From: an uncultured Acidobacteriia bacterium
GTDB lineage: Bacteria > Acidobacteriota > Terriglobia > Bryobacterales > Bryobacteraceae
DNA: 51,691 nt
Direction: 5' to 3'
Assembly (NCBI GenBank): GCA_903825445.1
Contig: CAIKAS010000364.1
Span: forward strand, 90,298-141,988
Of this stretch, positions 26,842 through 37,070 are shown piece after piece. The stretch's first letter is position 1, and every line of letters begins with the position of its first letter. Made by a program: the position numbers and the translations under genes. The notes beneath the pieces were generated by a model that was not told the DNA's origin, made no database searches, and saw only the letters and a program-made list of their open reading frames with translations.

Positions 26842-28023
26842 CTAAGAAACATTCGCCGCCACGTGCGGCGCTGGCGGCAGCTTTGCCGAAGGGCCCGCCG
26901 GAATCGGAAACAGGGCCAGCCGCACCAAAACCAGCACCGGCACGCTGAGAAACACTCCCGCCACGCCGCCAATCGCGCCACCGGAAAAAATCCCGAAGAT
27001 CAGCAACAGGGGATGCAACTGGATGCCCTGGCTCATCAGGCGCGGCCAAATCACGTAGTCCTGCACGATGCGGAACACCCCAAGAAAAGCAGCGAGCCAC
27101 CAGATGTGGGGATAGCCGGTCAGCAGACATACGACGAGAATCACGACAATCTCGGCGATGGGACCCGCCATTGGAACAAATTCGCAGAAGAACGCAATAG
27201 TGGCGAGCAAGAGCGCATAACGCACCCCCAACATCGTCAGTACAAATCCGAATACAGCCATGGCGGTACAGCAGAGAACAAGAAGTGCCCGCATGTACTG
27301 GAGCATCAGTATGTGAACTTCCGCGAGCGTTCGCGCCGCCTTGGCGCGACTTTCGCCCGCACTGAACATCGCCAGAAAGCCATCTTGTATGCTCGCGCCG
27401 TCTTTCAGCATAAAAAAGCTGAGGATGGGAATCACGACAATGTAAATCAGATTTGCCGATGCGGCGAGAATCCGCAAACTCAGGCGCTGACCGAACGAGG
27501 CGACTTCCCCGAGCTGCTGCTGAAGACTACCGTGGACGGAATCGATCAGAGGTGATAGATCCGGATGGTCGGCACGCAACTGATTGACAGTACCTAAAAC
27601 ATCTGGAGGGTGCGCGATGAAATATCGCGCTTCCAAGGCAACTCGCGATCCGACCACGATGCCAATCCCGGCCAGCAATCCAATCACCAACAGGTAAGTA
27701 AGCGCCAGCGCCGGGGTCCTGTTTTTCCGCGGAAAGTGTCGGCTGATCTTGCTCGCCAGCGGCTGCAGCAGATAGGCCAGCAACAACGCTAGTGCAAACA
27801 CGACCAGCGTACTGCGGATTGTATAAATGGCAGCGAGCAGAAGCAGCGTAACTGCCGCGGTCCATGTGGCGCGGGCGGCTTTAGGATCGATGCCGAGCAA
27901 TAGTTTGGTTAATCCTTCCCGATCCCGATTATCTCTCTGCCCGGAGAATCGCGACCTTAGGGCCACCGAATTCGCTCCACGGGTGCGAGAGTTAGTGCGG
28001 AAGTCCCCGGCTAAGCACTGCAT
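26842..28023 (-). CDS. AI-2E/PerM-family transporter
   Basis: Up to 393 residues. About eight transmembrane helices, with the family pattern LLAYLLQPLASKISRHFPRKN after helix 2, a long periplasmic-type amphipathic region (about 150-220), and PILSFFMLKDG and GYPHIWWLAAFLGVFRIVQDY in the second half. The family includes E. coli TqsA and the Na+/H+ antiporter-like PerM proteins; the substrate is not predictable. The true start is uncertain. The ATG at 28023 overlaps the LysE gene by 32 bases, a GTG lies at 27966 and a TTG at 27900 with AAGGA upstream; the first helix begins only near residue 54. Confidence 0.82.
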   Translation of the reverse strand: MQCLAGDFRTNSRTRGANSVALRSRFSGQRDNRDREGLTKLLLGIDPKAARATWTAAVTLLLLAAIYTIRSTLVVFALALLLAYLLQPLASKISRHFPRKNRTPALALTYLLVIGLLAGIGIVVGSRVALEARYFIAHPPDVLGTVNQLRADHPDLSPLIDSVHGSLQQQLGEVASFGQRLSLRILAASANLIYIVVIPILSFFMLKDGASIQDGFLAMFSAGESRAKAARTLAEVHILMLQYMRALLVLCCTAMAVFGFVLTMLGVRYALLLATIAFFCEFVPMAGPIAEIVVILVVCLLTGYPHIWWLAAFLGVFRIVQDYVIWPRLMSQGIQLHPLLLIFGIFSGGAIGGVAGVFLSVPVLVLVRLALFPIPAGPSAKLPPAPHVAANVS

Positions 28024-28630
28024 TCAAGAGCCCAAAACCCCCGATGGCAATTCCCGCCACGCGATTCATCCAGCGCATGCCCCCATCGGTGACCCTTCTG
28101 CGGAAAAGATTCACGGAACTGGCCAGAATAGTCCACCAGGCCATGGACCCGCAAAAGATGCAGCCAACCAGCAGCGAACTCTGCCAAAGCGCTCTGCCCT
28201 TGCCGAGACCAAGCGTAGCCAGCACTGCCAGAAAAGAAAGTACCGTAGTCGGGTTAGCTACGTTCAAAAGAAACGCGGACACAAAATCTCCGTGCGCCGA
28301 TTCGTCCGACGACGCGCCCCCCGTCAGATCGATCGGTTGGCTCGGCTTGCGGTAGTACACGACCCCGATGCCCATCAGGAATATTCCGCCAATCAGTCGA
28401 AACCAGAATTCTTCGCGGATGAGAAACTGAATCACCAGACTGATGCCGAACCCCGCGATGGCCCCGTAAAAGGTATCCGCCACTGCAGCGCCCAGACCCG
28501 AGAGCATTCCCCAACGCCAGCCTTTGGCCAATGTCCGCTGCATACAGAGGACATTCACCGGGCCAACAGGCGCGGCGATGATCAGTCCCGCAGCGAGGCC
28601 ACGGAGGGGCAGGTCCAGTTCCATTACCAT
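27992..28630 (-). CDS. LysE/RhtB-family exporter
   Basis: 212 residues from the ATG at 28630 (ATG at 28624 also possible); further upstream the frame is open but overlaps the divergent hydratase gene. Six hydrophobic helices. The signature GLIIAAPVGPVNVLCMQRTL in helix 1, SGLGAAVADTFYGAIAGFG in helix 2 and LNVANPTTVLSF in helix 4 are typical of the LysE/RhtB amino-acid exporters. The substrate is unknown. The stop overlaps the longest version of the AI-2E gene, so they are probably co-transcribed. Confidence 0.88.
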   Translation of the reverse strand: MVMELDLPLRGLAAGLIIAAPVGPVNVLCMQRTLAKGWRWGMLSGLGAAVADTFYGAIAGFGISLVIQFLIREEFWFRLIGGIFLMGIGVVYYRKPSQPIDLTGGASSDESAHGDFVSAFLLNVANPTTVLSFLAVLATLGLGKGRALWQSSLLVGCIFCGSMAWWTILASSVNLFRRRVTDGGMRWMNRVAGIAIGGFGLLNAVLSRGLPH

Positions 28631-28753
28631 GGCGTTGAAGTCAGCGGGATCTTTTGTCGGACGTTGGCGAAACTGATTTGCCGTCCGCTCTCCGATTCTA
28701 TCCGATCGCGCTAAACTGCCCACAGAAGTCCTTCGGCAGGGTGCCGAAACCGT

Positions 28754-29533
28754 ATGACTGACGCCGACATCGCCGCGATTTCCTGCAGGCAACTGGCAGA
28801 CTACGAAGCTCACAGGCCCGGGCGCGTCTTCGAAGACCCCGCGTTCCGTCTAACGCTCGACGAAGCTTATGGCGTACAGCTCCAAACCGCCGCACTCCGC
28901 GTTGCCCGCGGCGAAGCTATCGGCGGCTATAAGATCGGCTGCACCAGCGAGCCGGTTCAGCGTCAACTGCACGTGAATCAACCGGTCTTCGGCCACCTGT
29001 TCACCACCGAGTTTCACCCTTCCGGCGTTACCCTGAATCCCGCAGCGTACGACCACCTCGCCATTGAGGGTGAACTCGCCATCCGCATGGGAGACGGCGT
29101 CGCGGATTTCGCCTCTGCTTTCGTCGTGATCGAACTCCACAACCACATATTCCGCGCGTCGAGGCAAACTGCCCAGGAATTGATCGCCAACAACGCCTTC
29201 CACGCGGGCATTGTTTTGCCTGTCGAGCTGAATGAGCACGCCGAATTCGGCGTGCCCTCGGAAACCGGACCGCTCGCCGTTTACCGCAACGGCAAGCTAT
29301 TGGGCAGGGCTCCCGCAAGCGTATTCGCCGGCGGTCCGGGCGAGTCAGCGCGCAGGATCGCGGATCACGTTGCAGGCTGCGGCGGACGGATTCTTAAGGG
29401 CCAAGTTCTGCTGACCGGATCGCCGCTGCCGCTCTATCCCGTCGAGCCGGGCGATGAGATAGTGGTTCAATGCCCGTGCGCGGGCGAAGTCCGCGTGAGA
29501 ATATCGGATTCAGCAATATGGCCGCAGAAATAA
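28754..29533 (+). CDS. 2-keto-4-pentenoate hydratase/FAH-superfamily enzyme
   Basis: 259 residues. The series GYKIGCTS, FGHLF, IEGELAIRMG, FVVIELHNHIF, IANNAFHAGIV and GPGESARRIADHVAG matches the MhpD-type hydratases, which add water to 2-hydroxypenta-2,4-dienoates or act as related decarboxylases. Metal ligands would be the acidic residues around IEGELAI and the ELHN segment. No other aromatic meta-cleavage gene is nearby, so the physiological substrate is open. The OsmC gene overlaps its last 16 bases. Divergent from LysE with 123 bases between starts. Confidence 0.87.
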   Translation: MTDADIAAISCRQLADYEAHRPGRVFEDPAFRLTLDEAYGVQLQTAALRVARGEAIGGYKIGCTSEPVQRQLHVNQPVFGHLFTTEFHPSGVTLNPAAYDHLAIEGELAIRMGDGVADFASAFVVIELHNHIFRASRQTAQELIANNAFHAGIVLPVELNEHAEFGVPSETGPLAVYRNGKLLGRAPASVFAGGPGESARRIADHVAGCGGRILKGQVLLTGSPLPLYPVEPGDEIVVQCPCAGEVRVRISDSAIWPQK

Positions 29534-29934
29534 CAGTCCACCTCCGCCAAACCTCGCCCTGCGCGTCGGAAGCGGCGATTCGGCAGCACGCCGTCCATAT
29601 CGACCGGCCCGCGCCGAAAGGCGGTACTGACACCGGACCGATGGGCGGCGAACTCTTCCTGGCGGCCGTTGGCGGATGCTTCATGAGCAACCTGCTGGCC
29701 GCAGTCAAATCGCGCGATGCCGCTGTCTCGGACGTGAAACTGGAAGTCACCGGCGTCCTGGTCGACGCGCCAGCCCGGTTCGCCGAAATCAACATGCGTG
29801 TAATGGCGGCTTCTGGCGACCCTGCGCTCCTCGCTCACCTGATCGAAATTGCGGATCGGGGTTGCATCATGATGAACACGCTTCGCGCGGTTTCGGGCGT
29901 CAGGCTTTCCATCCAATCGGAATCGCGAAGTTGA
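29518..29934 (+). CDS. OsmC-family protein
   Basis: 138 residues from the ATG at 29518, overlapping the hydratase stop by 16 bases; an ATG 16 codons earlier is less likely. The OsmC fold appears as GPMGGELFLAAVGGCFMSNL with the first redox cysteine, and the second cysteine is in EIADRGCIMMNTLR. The two-cysteine centre of OsmC/Ohr proteins reduces organic hydroperoxides; many relatives have unknown roles. Coupling to a hydratase is not typical and may only reflect compact gene order. Confidence 0.88.
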   Translation: MAAEITVHLRQTSPCASEAAIRQHAVHIDRPAPKGGTDTGPMGGELFLAAVGGCFMSNLLAAVKSRDAAVSDVKLEVTGVLVDAPARFAEINMRVMAASGDPALLAHLIEIADRGCIMMNTLRAVSGVRLSIQSESRS

Positions 29935-29976
29935 TGCGGCGTTAAGGCCTGCCCCGCAGGCGTTACACTTACATAA

Positions 29977-31347
<1,371 letters not shown>

Positions 31348-31381
31348 GGACCGATTCGTTCGCGTTCCACGAAAGCTGACG

Positions 31382-31945
31382 ATGAAAGCCCTGCTGCTGA
31401 TGCTGACGGGAGCGTTGTTAGTTCCCGCGCAGCCTGCTCCCGTTACAGTCGTGATCGAAACCGGACTCGGCGCTATCGAGGTTGAGGTCGATACCGTCCA
31501 CGCACCCGTAACTGCGGCAAACTTTCTAAAGTATGTGGACGCAGGGCTCTACGATGGTGGTCGGTTTCACCGCACTGTGAAGCGCGATAATCAACCCAAT
31601 AATGACGTAAAAATCGAGGTCGTTCAGGCAGCGGGAAAGCCGGGAATGCGGGACTTCCCGCCCGTCGCGCTGGAACGAACATCAGTGACGGGCCTCCTGC
31701 ATCGCGATGGAACAATCTCGATGGCGCGGGACGGCCCGGACACTGCGACTTCGGAGTTCTTCATTTGCATCGGCGACCAGCCATCCCTGGACTTTGCCGG
31801 CAAGCGAAACCCCGATGGACAGGGATTCGCGGCATTCGGCAGGGTGGTGAAGGGGATGGACGTTGTGCGAAAGATACAGGCAGCTCCCGCGACAGCCCAA
31901 AACCTGACACCGCCCGTGCCGATCCGGACAATCCACAGAAAATAG
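31382..31945 (+). CDS. Secreted cyclophilin-type peptidyl-prolyl isomerase
   Basis: 187 residues. Signal peptide 1-17 (GALLVPAQP). The cyclophilin pattern is present: GAIEVEVDTVHAPVTAANFLKYVDAG, GRFHRTV, ISMARDGPDTATSEFFICIGD, LDFAGKR and FAAFGRVVKGMDVV. The catalytic Arg is in FHRTV. The segment after it (KRDNQPNNDVKIEV) differs from the usual GFMIQGGD, as in other exported cyclophilins. Would act on proline bonds of periplasmic or envelope proteins. Follows thiC by 34 bases. Confidence 0.9.
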   Translation: MKALLLMLTGALLVPAQPAPVTVVIETGLGAIEVEVDTVHAPVTAANFLKYVDAGLYDGGRFHRTVKRDNQPNNDVKIEVVQAAGKPGMRDFPPVALERTSVTGLLHRDGTISMARDGPDTATSEFFICIGDQPSLDFAGKRNPDGQGFAAFGRVVKGMDVVRKIQAAPATAQNLTPPVPIRTIHRK

Positions 31946-31960
31946 CGACCAGACGTCGCG

Positions 31961-33643
31961 CTACGCCCGCGCCGCGCGCACGAGCTCTTCCGCATTTCGC
32001 AACGCTTCTGGTGTGAGCAACTCACCACTCAGCATGCGACCGATTTCTTCCATGCTGGTCCTGCCATCAAGCTCTGCTATTTCGGCCACCGTCCGGCCGT
32101 TGCGCTCGAATTTGCCGACCACATAATGATGATCCGCGAAACAGGCAATCTGCGGGAGATGCGTCACGCAGATCACCTGGTTCTCCGACGCCAGACCTTT
32201 GAGCCTCCGCGCAACTCCTTCCGCCGCTCGGCCACCGATGCCGGTATCAATTTCGTCAAAGACCAGCGTTCTTGTGGGCGCATTAGAACGTGCGGCGGGA
32301 CCGACCAGGCAGGTTTTCAATGCCAGTGCTATGCGAGAGAGCTCACCGCCTGAGGCGATCCGCTCCATCGGCTTCGGCTCTTCGCCCACATTGGCGGAGA
32401 CAAGGAACTGCACGCGGTCAGCGCCGGTTTCGCTCCATTCCGCCGCCGGTTCCACCACCACACGAAATACCGTACGGTCCATGGCGAGCGGCTTTAACTC
32501 CTGTTCCACGCGCTGACCCAGTTGGGTTGCGGCCGTAGTGCGGCGCGCAGTCAGTTCGGCGGCCGTCTTCTCGTATTCGGCCGCCACCCGCGTTTGCTCG
32601 CGTTTCAGTTCACCTAAACGCTCGCCGGCATTCTCGACGTCGTTGATCTTGCGTGTGACGTCGTCCAAATATGCCAGCATGTCATCGACAGAGCCGCCGT
32701 ACTTACGTTTCAGCCTATCGAGCGCGGCGAGGCGATTCTCGATCTCTTCGAGCCGTGCGGGGTTGGCCTCCATGCGGCCGAGGTAGTCGCGCAGGGAGTA
32801 GGAGACGTCCTGCATGGCGATGAGCGCCGGTTCCAGCGCCTGGCGCACAGGTTCCATGGCCGCATCGATGCGGGCAAGTTCGTCGAGTTTTTTGGTGACG
32901 GCGCGCGCCGTGGTCCACGCGGATTCCGGTGCCTCGTAAAGTGCCTCATAGGCGGCGCCGGCAGTTTCGAGCAGCTTACCGGCATTTTGCTGCACACGGC
33001 GCTCGGCTTCTAGTTCGGCGTCTTCCCCGCTGCGCAGAGACGCGCCTTCTATTTCGCGACGCTGGAACTGCCAGAGATCGAGCAGGCGGTTTTTCTCTTG
33101 CTCCGCGCCTTCCAGCAGTGCGATCTCAGATGTGACTCGCTTCCATGCCGTGAAGACTTCGCGGGCCCTGGCGCGAAGGTCGCGCGTATGAGCGAACGCG
33201 TCGAGCATAGCCAGCTGTGCGGTCGGTTCGAAAAGCAGTTGCTGATCGTGCTGGCCGTGGATGTCCCCCAGATGCGGGGCGAGGTCTTTCAGCACCGAGA
33301 CAGTTGCCGGACGGCTGTTGACGAAGACGCGGCTCTTGCCGTTCGACAGGATTTCCCGCTCTATCAGCAGTTCACCGTCTTCGGTAGCGGTGTCAAGCCC
33401 GGCGGTGGCGAGCACCTTTGCCGCGCGCTCGCCGGCGTCGAAAACTCCGGAAACGCGGGCACGTTCCTGGCCGGAACGAATCATGTCGGCGGACGCCCGC
33501 CCGCCGAGCAACAGGCCCAGTGCATCGACGACAATCGATTTGCCGCTGCCGGTCTCGCCCGTGAGCAGATTTAGCCCTGCGTGGAAGCGCACGCGCAGGC
33601 GGTCGACTACAGCGTAGTTCTCGACGACGAGTTCGTGAAGCAT
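31961..33643 (-). CDS. recN: DNA repair ATPase RecN
   Basis: 560 residues, SMC-like. The N-terminal Walker A is GETGSGKS (29-36) in the context FHAGLNLLTGETGSGKSIVV, followed by the RecN-type DALGLLLGGRA. A coiled-coil middle (about 160-370) separates it from the C-terminal signature ERIASGGELSRIALALK, Walker B RTLVFDEIDTGIGG and VICVTHLPQIA. It acts in double-strand break repair. Divergent from tolQ with 136 bases between starts. No obvious LexA box was seen in that gap. Confidence 0.97.
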   Translation of the reverse strand: MLHELVVENYAVVDRLRVRFHAGLNLLTGETGSGKSIVVDALGLLLGGRASADMIRSGQERARVSGVFDAGERAAKVLATAGLDTATEDGELLIEREILSNGKSRVFVNSRPATVSVLKDLAPHLGDIHGQHDQQLLFEPTAQLAMLDAFAHTRDLRARAREVFTAWKRVTSEIALLEGAEQEKNRLLDLWQFQRREIEGASLRSGEDAELEAERRVQQNAGKLLETAGAAYEALYEAPESAWTTARAVTKKLDELARIDAAMEPVRQALEPALIAMQDVSYSLRDYLGRMEANPARLEEIENRLAALDRLKRKYGGSVDDMLAYLDDVTRKINDVENAGERLGELKREQTRVAAEYEKTAAELTARRTTAATQLGQRVEQELKPLAMDRTVFRVVVEPAAEWSETGADRVQFLVSANVGEEPKPMERIASGGELSRIALALKTCLVGPAARSNAPTRTLVFDEIDTGIGGRAAEGVARRLKGLASENQVICVTHLPQIACFADHHYVVGKFERNGRTVAEIAELDGRTSMEEIGRMLSGELLTPEALRNAEELVRAARA

Positions 33644-33779
33644 CCGTTGAAATTATAGGGTAGTGGATGGAGTAGTGGCGCAGAATGACAGCAGGCCGCC
33701 AGGAATTCTGTGAAAGTTGAGTGCCGGAATAAGTGCGAAACAACGCTGTGGACATTGCATTTGCGTGCTAAATTGAGAT

Positions 33780-34460
33780 TTGAGTCCGCATCCGGCACTT
33801 TTACTCCAGACCAGTATTTTAGAGATGCTCGGCCACGGCACGCCGTTCACCTACGCGGTGCTCGCCATACTCGCGGTCTTTTCGATTTTTTCGATCGCGA
33901 TTGCGCTATCCAAGCGGTCCGCGTTCAGCGCCGCGCGCACCGCCGATGCGCGTTTCGTGCGCGCATTCCGCAAGGCGAATTCCCTCGAAACTGTAGTGGC
34001 TGCGGCAGAAAACTTTCGTCCCGCGCCTCTAGTGAGGATTTTCGACGCTGGCTACCTGGAAGCCTCGAGGCAACTGACCTCGCATCGCAGGCTCACCAAT
34101 AAAGAAGCGATCTCGCGCAGCCTGCAAATCGCCATCAGCGAGCAACTGTCTCGTTTCGAACACAATTTGAACTGGCTCGCAACCACGGCGTCGGTTTCGC
34201 CGTTTATAGGATTATTCGGTACAGTGTTGGGGATTATTCGCGCATTCGGTCAGTTGGGCTCAGCGGGGAGCACCAGTTTGAGTTCGGTGGGACCCGGTAT
34301 TTCGGAAGCGTTGATCGCAACCGCGGTCGGGTTGGTGGCTGCGATTCCAGCGGCGATTTTCTACAACCTGTTCGGGCGGCAATTGAAGGAAATGGGAGAC
34401 CGGTTCGACAACTTTGCGCTCGAGTTCATGAACATGGTCGAGCGGTCAGCGGGTGAGTGA
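33780..34460 (+). CDS. tolQ: TolQ/ExbB-type proton channel subunit
   Basis: 226 residues from a TTG start; the ATG at 33825 would remove residues (SILEML) that align with the usual TolQ N-terminus. Three transmembrane helices: about 21-42, and a C-terminal pair in WLATTASVSPFIGLFGTVLGIIRAF and ISEALIATAVGLVAAIPAAIFYN. These segments carry the family Thr and small-residue pore motifs. First gene of a tol-pal operon. The complex uses the proton gradient to help outer-membrane constriction at division. Confidence 0.92.
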   Translation: MSPHPALLLQTSILEMLGHGTPFTYAVLAILAVFSIFSIAIALSKRSAFSAARTADARFVRAFRKANSLETVVAAAENFRPAPLVRIFDAGYLEASRQLTSHRRLTNKEAISRSLQIAISEQLSRFEHNLNWLATTASVSPFIGLFGTVLGIIRAFGQLGSAGSTSLSSVGPGISEALIATAVGLVAAIPAAIFYNLFGRQLKEMGDRFDNFALEFMNMVERSAGE

Positions 34461-34491
34461 AGAGGCTCGAATGAGGCAGTGGGGGATCTAA

Positions 34492-34926
34492 GTGGCCTTT
34501 AATCTGGCAAATGGCGCTGGCGGTCGGCGGTCACGGGGCCTTCCTGCGATGGCCGAAATTAACGTAACTCCGTTTGTTGATGTGGCCCTTGTGTTGCTGA
34601 TCATCTTTATGATCACGGCGCACGTCATGGAGTATGGGATCGAAGTGGACGTGCCGAAAACAAAAGCTGTTGCGTCCAGTGTGAAGGAGCTGCCCGTAGT
34701 GCTGCTTTCAAAAACCGGGGAACTGGCCCTGGGTGGTTCCCCAGTGAAATTGGTGGAACTGGTATCCGAAATACACGCGCGCTACCCTGGCCAGACGGAC
34801 GTCTACATTCGGGCTGATGGCAAGGCGCCCTGGGAGCAGGTCGCCCAGGTGGCGGCCGAACTCGGTGCGGCTAAACTAGGCCTGAAATTTGTTACACAGC
34901 CGGCTAACACCGGATCTCGTCGATAA
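34492..34926 (+). CDS. tolR: TolR/ExbD-type subunit
   Basis: 144 residues from a GTG start. A short cytoplasmic tail (MAEINVTPFVDV) leads into one transmembrane helix (VALVLLIIFMITAHV) with the conserved Asp in PFVDVALVLL, the proton-path residue of TolR/ExbD. A periplasmic domain follows, ending VYIRADGKAPWEQVAQVAAELG. It sits 31 bases after tolQ and 1 base before the TonB/TolA-like gene. Confidence 0.93.
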   Translation: MAFNLANGAGGRRSRGLPAMAEINVTPFVDVALVLLIIFMITAHVMEYGIEVDVPKTKAVASSVKELPVVLLSKTGELALGGSPVKLVELVSEIHARYPGQTDVYIRADGKAPWEQVAQVAAELGAAKLGLKFVTQPANTGSRR

Positions 34927-34927
34927 A

Positions 34928-35692
34928 ATGCATACAATGCCTCAACAGGATCCACTCGGCAAGTATTTCGCGGGATCTGTTGGTCTGCATGCCGCGATTG
35001 CCGGCCTGCTGATTCTCTCGGGCCTCTGGAAGTTTTCGAAGAATACCTGGGGTTCCGAACATGTATCATCCGGTTCTGTAGGAGCGACGATGGTGTCGAG
35101 CATTCCTATCCCTCGCACGGAAGCGCCGGAGAACCCGCTGGCGAACGATTCGACGTCAAACGTTCCTCAGGCACCCGCGCCGGTGAAGTTGGCGCCACAA
35201 GTGAAAGCACCGGAACCCAGGGCAATCGAGATTCCGGACAAAGTGAAGCGCAAGGTCTCGCCGAAAGCCCAGTCGCAGGAGGTCTACCGTCCGAAGCTGG
35301 AGTACAAGGCAAATCAGGTTTATTCGCAGACCGCTCCCGCGGCAAGTTCGAAAATGTACGGAGTGCAGGGCGCAGCCGGAATCGATATTGGACCCGCTTC
35401 GGTGCTGGGAGATCGCTGCCCGGCATATGTCAACCTCATGCGCAGCGCGATCGCGAGCAAGTGGAATACGGCGGGCGTGGGCGCGCTGCCATCGCAACGG
35501 GCCGCCGTCAGTTTCACGATTCAACCCAACGGCACGGTTACCGACGTTCGGCTCTCGCAACGCAGCGGCAACGTTTTGCTCGATACGTCAGCACAGCGGG
35601 CGATTTACGACGCCAATCCGCTGCCTCCCCTGATTGCACCGTGTAATGCAAAGAGTACGACTGTGGAATTACAGTTTCAGGTGACTAAATGA
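34928..35692 (+). CDS. TolA/TonB-like protein of the Tol system
   Basis: 254 residues from the ATG at 34928. A single transmembrane helix (about 16-36) is followed by a Pro/Lys-rich stalk (about 60-125) that is much shorter than the E. coli TolA helix, and a C-terminal TonB/TolA domain (about 160-254; MRSAIASKWNTAGVG, VSFTIQPNGTVTDVRL). It occupies the tolA position between tolR and tolB, so it is the likely TolA equivalent. The stop overlaps the tolB start as ATGA. Confidence 0.87.
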   Translation: MHTMPQQDPLGKYFAGSVGLHAAIAGLLILSGLWKFSKNTWGSEHVSSGSVGATMVSSIPIPRTEAPENPLANDSTSNVPQAPAPVKLAPQVKAPEPRAIEIPDKVKRKVSPKAQSQEVYRPKLEYKANQVYSQTAPAASSKMYGVQGAAGIDIGPASVLGDRCPAYVNLMRSAIASKWNTAGVGALPSQRAAVSFTIQPNGTVTDVRLSQRSGNVLLDTSAQRAIYDANPLPPLIAPCNAKSTTVELQFQVTK

Positions 35693-37065
35693 TGAAGAGA
35701 CGAGTAATCATCGGCGCGCCTGCGCTGGCTGTTTTGGCGGTGCTGAGCACTGCCATGCTGTTTGGCCAGGATATCAAGACCTTTATCAGTTCGATCGGCG
35801 GCAAACCGGCACTCGCGGTGGTCGATTTTCCCGGCGCAGGTGCCGCGGCGCCGCTGATGGCGGCGTTCAATTCGACGCTGTTCAACGATCTGCAAAACTC
35901 CGCACTATTCGACCTGCGCCCAAAGGGATTTTTCCCGTTGGGCAGTCCGCGCACGGCTGCCGATCTTCGGCCCGAAGACGCGGGCGGCGGTTATGCCCTG
36001 AAGGACTGGGCTGGCGCACTCGTGAATGCCTCGCACCTCGTGTTCGGTTATGCCGGCGTGACCAACGGGGTACTCGCTCTGTACGGGAACGTTTACGACA
36101 CACGGCAGGATGCTCAGACCGCGCAGCTTCTTGCGCAACAATACGCCGGGTCGCCAGACGAGGCGGGAGCCATCAACCTCGCGCATAAATTCGCCAACGA
36201 TATTATCCTGAGGTTCGGCGGTACGGCGTCACTACTCGATAGCCGAATCTACTTCACATCCACGCGTGGGGCGAGGAATCAGTTTGGCACCGAAGTCTGG
36301 GTGATGGACTGGGACGGGAATAATCAGAAGCAGCTCACACATCTCGGCGGGCAGGTGGCATATCCGGCGATTTCTCCCGATGGTTCGCGCCTCGCATTCA
36401 CGATTTGGCCTGGAACGGGCGGGCAGCCGATCATTGGAATGGTGAATAGCGAAACCGGCCGCTCTATCAGCTTTTATAACCAGAAGGCATCGCTGAACGC
36501 GGCTGCTACGTTTGCGCCCGACGGAACGCACATTTACTATTCGTCGTCGGCCTCAGGCACGGCGCAGATTTATGTGGCCGGAATCGATGGCGGGGGATTC
36601 AACCGCGTCACCAGCACGCGCGGGAATCCGACGGAGCCGAAAGTGAACCCGAAGAATCCGGATTCACTATTGTTCGTAGATGGCTTCCCGAAGGAGCAGA
36701 TTTACCGCATGAATGCGGAAGGCTCTGGAATCGAACGCCTGACGAACGGCGAGGGCGAAGCGGCGAACCCCTCATGGAGTCCGGATGGCCAGCACATTGC
36801 GTTCGCGTGGACGCGGGGCTATGCTACCGGCGATTTCAATATCTTCGTGGCAGATATCGGTTCCATGCAGGACCCGATCCAGCTGACGCACAGCGAGGGC
36901 CGCAACGAAAATCCTGTTTGGGCGCCAGACGGCAAGCATATTGTGTTTATGTCGAGCCGCGCCGGCAAGGTGATGCAGATTTATTCCATGCTGGCCAATG
37001 GTAAGCAGGTGAAGCAGTTAACGACACAAGGTGTCAACAAGTATCCTGTTTGGGGAGTTAAATAA
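35689..37065 (+). CDS. tolB: TolB beta-propeller
   Basis: 458 residues. Signal peptide 1-24. N-terminal alpha/beta domain to about residue 180 (LFNDLQNSALFDLRP), then a six-bladed propeller built from WD40-like PD40 repeats (for example YPAISPDGSRLAFTIWP, NPSWSPDGQHIAFAW, NPVWAPDGKHIVFMSSR). Binds Pal and the Tol complex in the periplasm. The start overlaps the stop of the TolA-like gene by 4 bases, and the stop lies 5 bases before pal. Confidence 0.96.
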   Translation: MMKRRVIIGAPALAVLAVLSTAMLFGQDIKTFISSIGGKPALAVVDFPGAGAAAPLMAAFNSTLFNDLQNSALFDLRPKGFFPLGSPRTAADLRPEDAGGGYALKDWAGALVNASHLVFGYAGVTNGVLALYGNVYDTRQDAQTAQLLAQQYAGSPDEAGAINLAHKFANDIILRFGGTASLLDSRIYFTSTRGARNQFGTEVWVMDWDGNNQKQLTHLGGQVAYPAISPDGSRLAFTIWPGTGGQPIIGMVNSETGRSISFYNQKASLNAAATFAPDGTHIYYSSSASGTAQIYVAGIDGGGFNRVTSTRGNPTEPKVNPKNPDSLLFVDGFPKEQIYRMNAEGSGIERLTNGEGEAANPSWSPDGQHIAFAWTRGYATGDFNIFVADIGSMQDPIQLTHSEGRNENPVWAPDGKHIVFMSSRAGKVMQIYSMLANGKQVKQLTTQGVNKYPVWGVK

Positions 37066-37070
37066 TTCTT

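Noticed and set aside
29947-29961. GCCTGC/GCAGGC hairpin before thiC as a terminator or riboswitch
   Set aside because: Only 6 bp with a 3-base loop and no T-run; too small for a riboswitch.
33644-33779. LexA box in the recN upstream region
   Set aside because: recN is often SOS-controlled, but no convincing CTG-N10-CAG or GAAC-N4-GTTC site could be read.
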